From the NCBI GenBank assembly GCA_009760855.2, contig WPIO01000022.1, positions 4,781,001 through 4,845,000 of the forward strand: a stretch of DNA of 64,000 nucleotides. The letters are read 5' to 3'. The notes under the pieces were generated by a model. It had not been told where the DNA came from, searched no databases, and worked only from the letters and a program-made list of their open reading frames with translations. Shown here piece after piece: positions 59,135-64,000 of the stretch (within the stretch, counting starts at the first letter, position 1; the number at the start of each line of letters is the position of its first letter). A program made the translations under genes and the position numbers. Origin of the DNA: Cristatella mucedo. Taxonomy: Eukaryota; Bryozoa; Phylactolaemata; Cristatellidae.

Positions 59135-60145
59135 GTAAAGCCCGCCTCACTTCCGCTTCACCGCCACCCGCCGTCGTGTGCTTGTGCCCGGCCAGCGAAC
59201 GTTCGGCCATGCATTGGGGTCTATGTGGGCCAGTTCGACTGAGTGCCACGCTTAGCAATCGGCTGACTGCCCTCAGTCTGAGGCTTGCAGTTCGTCTGGC
59301 TGGAATTTCTTCTCGGTACTGTTGTTTTTTTTGTTTCTTTTTTGTTTTTGTTTGCTAGCCAGCCCGTAGCAGAGGCAGATCGCCCAAGGAGTCTCCTGCT
59401 CGTCGCGCAGGGCATCAGCCGCCGCCGGCTTCCATCGCTGCCGTCTCATTGGGCCACCGCTGGCCGTCAGGCAGATTGGCACGAGCTGCAGTCCCGCTGG
59501 CTGCGTCGGCTAGTATTGCTTGGTACTCCGAGCTCTTTGTCTCGTCTCGTTAGACTGCTTCATTGGAAGCCCACTGTCGGTCGCGACCGGGCTGCAGGTC
59601 CCCTACCTTCGCATGACTTTCAATGTTACCTTTGGGTGGCCTTCAATGGGATCTGTGGGTGGCCTTAAAGGGTTGTTGGCTCTTCAGCAGCCTGCCCAGG
59701 CCATGGTTAGGTGTGGTGCTGAGGTTACTTCGAGAACATGGGCCGGCTGCCTCCGTGTCGTTTGTCGCATGTTGATGGTCGAACACCCCCCCCCCAATCG
59801 GTATCCATCTTCTAGCTAATTCGTACGAAGCAGCTGCAGTTTTGCTTTCGCTTGTGAGCCATCTCTACCATACCAGGCTCGGACTCGGGTTCATAATGAA
59901 GAGGAGCCGGCCTTCCACGGAGAAAAGTTAGTTTTAGAGTTCTTTTCATCTGCTCGTTTCTGTAGCTGGGTTCGTTATAACTGGAGTCCGCTGCATTAAC
60001 AAAAAAAGCTGTAGCTGCGGCCCTACAGAGTCCCTTGACTGTACTTTAATAGCCCAATTGATGCCCTAATCCTCATCCTCCAGCTGGTACTGCAAGGCTT
60101 CTGTCGCCTGCTGACAGGCCCTAGGTCCGTTGTGTAAAAAAAAAT

Positions 60146-60314
60146 ACTAGCTGATTCAACAGCCTCTTTTGTATAGCGACAGAAGACCCTTTCTGGCTAT
60201 CACTACCGTTTGCAGCAGCAATAAAGGATTGCCCACCGAAGGATTCGAACCCACGATCTCCGGACCATGGTCTTGAAAGACAACCACCTGATCTAGTGTG
60301 CCATCACGACTAGG
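60146..60314 (-). mobile_element. SINE-C copy, well preserved
   Basis: On the minus strand: GTCGTGATGGCACACTAGAT, GATCGTGGGTTCGAATCC (perfect box B), GGGCAATCCTTTATTGCTGC, TAGTGATAGCCAGAAAGGG, TTCTGTCGCTATACAAAAGA and GGCTGTTGAATCAGCTAGTA, followed by a run of T. A second copy lies 20 bp further on in the same orientation. Confidence 0.88.
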
Positions 60315-60333
60315 GCAACGTTAAACTTGAACT

Positions 60334-60497
60334 GATTTAACAGCCTCATTTGCATAGCGACAGAATAGCCAGCCGAGCCGCCTTACGGGCTATCATCATC
60401 ACTTGCAGTGGGCAATGAAGGATTGTCCACTGAAGTGCTCGAGCTCACTACCTGGATTGTGAGGAGCAAGCACTATCCCTTGGGATGTGACCTAGTC
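60334..60497 (-). mobile_element. SINE-C copy, adjacent and diverged
   Basis: On the minus strand: TAGGTCACATCCCAAGGGAT, box B mutated (GTGAGCTCGAGCACTT), GGACAATCCTTCATTGCCCA, GATGATAGCCCGTAAGGCGG, CTATTCTGTCGCTATGCAAA and GAGGCTGTTAAATCAG. It carries a small internal insertion (CGGCTCGGCTGG) compared with its neighbour. Confidence 0.75.
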
Positions 60498-60911
60498 TCA
60501 GAGAGTGTGCAGCAGAGTAAGTAGACAGGGGAAAAGAGGGTAAATGAGAAGGCTTGGGGAGTTATATCCTCAAACCTGGAATTTATCCCCAGATTTAATA
60601 ATAATTGATGTAACAAGAAGCAATGGACCGATTGCTGTGCCCTCATGTCAGGATTGATTATCTTTTGATTTTATCAAACCTTTAGACCTTGTGACGTCAT
60701 TGGAGAGTCAAAGTCACAGTCTGTAGCTGAATTGCAAACATGTTTACAGAGCACAGTATTGAATATGTTGATGTTTCTCGGTTGTCTTTTGCCAGACCTC
60801 TCAAAAGATGCAAGACTCTAAACTTACGATCAGACCAACCTAGAAAAAAAATTACAAAATGTAGATGAAGCACGATTGAAGAATATGAAGCTCAAGGATG
60901 CTTAAGGACAT

Positions 60912-61022
60912 GTGTATATATATATATATATCTATATGTATGTATGTATGTATATATATAATATATATATATATATAATATATATACACATGTGTATATA
61001 TATACATGTATATATATATATA
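60912..61022. repeat. (TA)n/(TATG)n microsatellite
   Basis: TA-rich repeats with TATG and ACATG interruptions, adjoining the SINE-B at 61024. Confidence 0.9.
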
Positions 61023-61023
61023 T

Positions 61024-61152
61024 GGATAATGTGCCCTCACCTTTGATGACTTCTCGGTCATGGGCTCGAGCCCTTCCGGCAAATTTGAAGCGCCTGAATA
61101 GAGATTGCATACATGCTCTACGGGTGCTATGCAAATGTATAATATTATTATT
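61024..61152 (+). mobile_element. SINE-B copy
   Basis: ATAATGTGCCCTCACCTTTG is followed by CGGTCATGGGCTCGAGCCC (box B), AAATTTGAAGCGCCTGAATA, GAGATTGCATACATGCTCTA, CGGGTGCTATGCAAATG and then ATT repeats. The outer hairpin arms pair through a G-U wobble (GCGCC with GGTGC). The 5' end is replaced by the TA tract. Confidence 0.75.
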
Positions 61153-61159
61153 GTTTATT

Positions 61160-61525
61160 ATCCAACTGAAATCAAAACTGTTTCAGTGATCCAGAAGCAG
61201 AGCTGAGCTTGCATTTAACACATCTTGTTGATCCGTGGACTATTACCATATGTGGAATTTACAATGATCGAAGAAACAATGTAAATGAAGCTGTTTGATA
61301 GTCACTACTATGTACCTCAACAAGCTGAAAACATGTCCCTCGATGTGCCAAGGTAATTAAGTTGAGACACAAGTAGCTTATGATGCGGAGGTCCATAAAT
61401 GTGTTATCTGTAGATATGTTGCTTCTGGTTTATTTCCGGGTAAGGCATGGTTTGCGTAGTCGTTATTTTTAATGCTTTCCTTTTACATGAAAATTGTTAT
61501 AACTTCAGATCTCACTTATAACATG
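61160..61525 (-). repeat. Dispersed repeat D, copy 2
   Basis: The reverse complement aligns in order with 5555-5935 (see that entry for shared landmarks). Its 3' side on the minus strand is cut by the SINE-B and TA tract. The class is unknown. Confidence 0.6.
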
Positions 61526-61939
61526 TTCGTCTTTTGAAAGACACTGCACCAAACTTCAATTTCTTTTCACCAATCCTCTCTCTTCACACAAAGTTTACTC
61601 GTAGTTTAAATTGGAATCATATTCAGGTTCTGGACCGTTTATGTGCCACCGTAAGAGAAGTTTCGATCAGGCTTAGCCCCCAGCCCAAGGTGGGGTGGGG
61701 CTTGAGACCATTCTTTTGGCATGACCAAGGTGGATGTGGTTAGGGCGTGGCAAAGCTTACTGAGCTGGTAGCAAGGATATGCAAGCAATTAAGTTATGTT
61801 GCGAGTGCAACTGGGCTGCTGGTAGATAGGCTGAAACTCGAGAACTTTCTTCTGTTTCACTGCAACAGATGTTTTGCCTTTTCCAGTTGCTTATTCGTTC
61901 ATGTCTTCGAGTCTTAGTAGGACACCCACTACTTGAGTT
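61526..61939. other. No recognisable feature
   Basis: Intronic DNA with a 69-codon open frame of no recognisable type. Confidence 0.4.
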
Positions 61940-62312
61940 TGCGGCATTAATCCTTTGGCGACCTTGCCTTTAGTTAATGCATTCTCAAGCCTGAAACTCA
62001 CTCCCGACTGACGTTCCGACATTCCCTTACTTGACATTTAAAAAGAAGCATTAAACACACGTGTATATCACGTCGTTTATCGGGTCCCTGCGATTTGTCC
62101 TTTGTGTGTTTATGGGTGCTGACACTGTGCATGCAATCACTAACCATATTTTACATGTAGACACTGTGCATGTCACCTCTAATCATGTTATGCTTGGTGA
62201 TATTGTGAACGTTGCCATTGATTTGATCGTGCTTCCAAGCATATGTAAAGTACCGGAAAGAGATTTAGTTCTCTGAGGGTGCATGCAAATGTATTATATT
62301 ATTATTATTCTT
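61940..62312 (+). mobile_element. LINE C-terminal end and tail, old
   Basis: AATCCTTTGGCGACCTTGCC corresponds to the KSFGDRAF segment. CTCACTCCCGACTGACGTTC and CATTTAAAAAGAAGCATTAA follow, then the 3' untranslated region (GCTGACACTGTGCATGC repeats), a worn hairpin (AAAGTACCGGAAAGAGATT, TTCTCTGAGGGTGC) and (ATT)n. Confidence 0.8.
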
Positions 62313-63033
62313 ATTAGTTCTTGTTTTAGAAAATGCCATTCCTACCAAATCTCCTTAACTTGGGGTGTTCATGGGATTGCCCAGTTAACAGCACACCTTG
62401 ACACAGAGGGCTGCTTCTCTGCTTCTCGTTCAACACCCGCACAAGCTCATCCTGCGGCAATACTGAGTTGACTGGTACTTAGCTGACAAAACCGCTATAT
62501 GTCAACTTTGATCTTATCGTACGGTCGCTTTTGCAGCCGACATTTCGCCAATTCTCCGATTCTCAGTCGCACGTGCCCCCCTCACGGCTCTCACGCACCA
62601 CCAGCAGGATGGAGTCCCGCATATCGTTTAATCTAGTCAGCATTATTGCAACAGGCCGGTCCGCTCTCTTGGAAATTGAAAACATATTCATGTCATGAAA
62701 ATTCGGTTGGGCAATGGTTTGCCTCAGGCAGCTGTGCAAGGCTGTGCATTCATTTTTTCACGGACTTTTCAGGCCTCAACCTGAACTGCAGCCTCAACTT
62801 GAGCAGCTCATAGCACGAGAGCCTCGTGTGTATGCGTGCATGTGCACTTGTGTGCTCGTGTGTTTGCGTGTGTGTGTGTGTTTATTGTGTTTTCGTTCAA
62901 GTGTGCAGGACAGTCATGCGTGGGAGCCGACTTGGCCTATATGCTATTCTGCTGGTAGCTAAAGGCAGCTGCTGCCTGTCAGCTCTGCGGTTAGGAATTT
63001 CTAGAAGTAGCCCTGCACATTTCTCCTGCCCCT

Positions 63034-63143
<110 letters not shown>

Positions 63144-63576
63144 AGTTATCCAGTGGCTTTTGCTGTGTGTAAATGTTTCCAGTCCCAAATACCCTTCTCG
63201 TCTGTGTGCTCATTGAAGATTATTCATTAGCCTGGTGCCGACGTTAAGGGCAGAAGATACTGCGTTGCTGCAGCTGCATGGGGGCGCCACCCCCTTTCAC
63301 TCCTAACCTCCTTCCACTCCCTGCGGCTCCCTAATTCGAGGAGCCGTAGCACAAATGCATGAGCAGCGGCAGTGGCTGGCGCGAGTAGGTCCTTGTTGGA
63401 GTCACCAAGATGTGATCACCTCGGTGCTGCTTCTTGTGCTGGCCCTAGGCCAGGCTGGTCGCATGCCACGTACAGAAGCAAACCGGGAGGGGGCAGGACA
63501 GCCAATGTCCGACCCAGGCAGATGTCAACGGACCTGCGGTCAGTCTCAGCAGCCAGGTCACGTTCCCGGCCACGTG

Positions 63577-63731
63577 TGTGTGCCCTGGCTGCGTGTGTGT
63601 GTGTGCCCTGGCTGCGTGTGTGTGTGCCCTGGCTGCGTGTGTGTGCCCTGGCTGCGTGTGTGTGTGTGTGTGTGCCCTGGCTGCGTGTGTGTGTGTGCCC
63701 TGGCTGCGTGTGTGTGTGTGTGTGCCCTGGC

Positions 63732-63794
<63 letters not shown>

Positions 63795-63797
63795 CCT

Positions 63798-63856
<59 letters not shown>

Positions 63857-63910
63857 CTGCGTGTGTGTGTGCCCTGGCTGCGTGTGTGTGTGTGTGCCCT
63901 GGCTGCGTGG
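63577..63910. repeat. GT-rich minisatellite
   Basis: About ten copies of GCCCTGGCTGCGTGTGT-type units are separated by GT runs of varying length (longest at 63737-63792 and 63800-63855). One unit near 63793 lacks GCTGC and one near 63855 lacks GCCCT. Long open frames here (such as 63355-63975) come from the repeat only. Confidence 0.92.
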
Positions 63911-64000
63911 GCATGGGCCCACAGCACATTCATTCCCCCTCCACAGTGGGCCGCAGGTCGTGCCTCCAGGAGTGACACCGAATGGCGCTGCCGTCACGTG

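Noticed and set aside
63577-63910. CRISPR-like array
   Set aside because: The spacers are GT runs of varying length, not unique sequences, and the genome is an animal's.
63355-63997. Cys-Val or His-Thr repeat proteins of about 120-206 codons
   Set aside because: They are produced by the GT/CA minisatellite in overlapping frames on both strands.

Overview
This is a eukaryotic (animal) genomic window. Two genes can be recognised, and both are split by GT-AG introns. The minus strand carries a casein kinase I alpha gene in seven recognisable coding exons between about 20.67 kb and 8.44 kb. The plus strand carries the 5' part of a Src-family tyrosine kinase gene: one exon for the myristoylation site, unique region and SH3 domain at 45.58-46.06 kb, then two SH2 exons at 58.7-59.1 kb. 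The Src catalytic domain is not in the window and presumably lies to the right. Src kinases, the many non-LTR retrotransposon relics and the long introns point to a non-vertebrate metazoan. A sponge or other early-branching marine animal would fit, but the sequence does not settle the phylum.

Layout: 0-8.4 kb is repeat-rich flank. It holds a broken copy of a widespread uncharacterised multi-copy animal protein family (3.4-4.7 kb), cut by a LINE tail. 8.4-20.7 kb is the CK1-alpha gene, whose introns contain LINE and SINE copies. 21.3-45.2 kb is intergenic and dominated by about fifteen fragments of one LINE family of the L2/CR1 type, plus SINEs, AT-rich tracts and microsatellites. 45.5-64 kb is the Src-family gene. 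Its 12.7 kb first intron holds a LINE copy, SINEs, a hAT-like MITE, a 113-bp tandem duplication and very long CT/GA tracts.

The repeats form a connected system. The LINE has an endonuclease relic, reverse transcriptase, a conserved C-terminal region and a 3' end that folds into a hairpin followed by (ATT)n. A tRNA-derived SINE (called SINE-B here) ends in a clearly related hairpin tail, which suggests it is mobilised by this LINE or a relative. A second tRNA-derived SINE (SINE-C) has at least seven copies and a different tail. The three youngest-looking LINE copies share an Asp-to-Asn change in the catalytic YADD box, while older copies keep YADD.

I saw no functional tRNA, rRNA or snRNA gene, no CRISPR array and no complete mobile element. 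Family assignments come from reading the translations; no database search was run.
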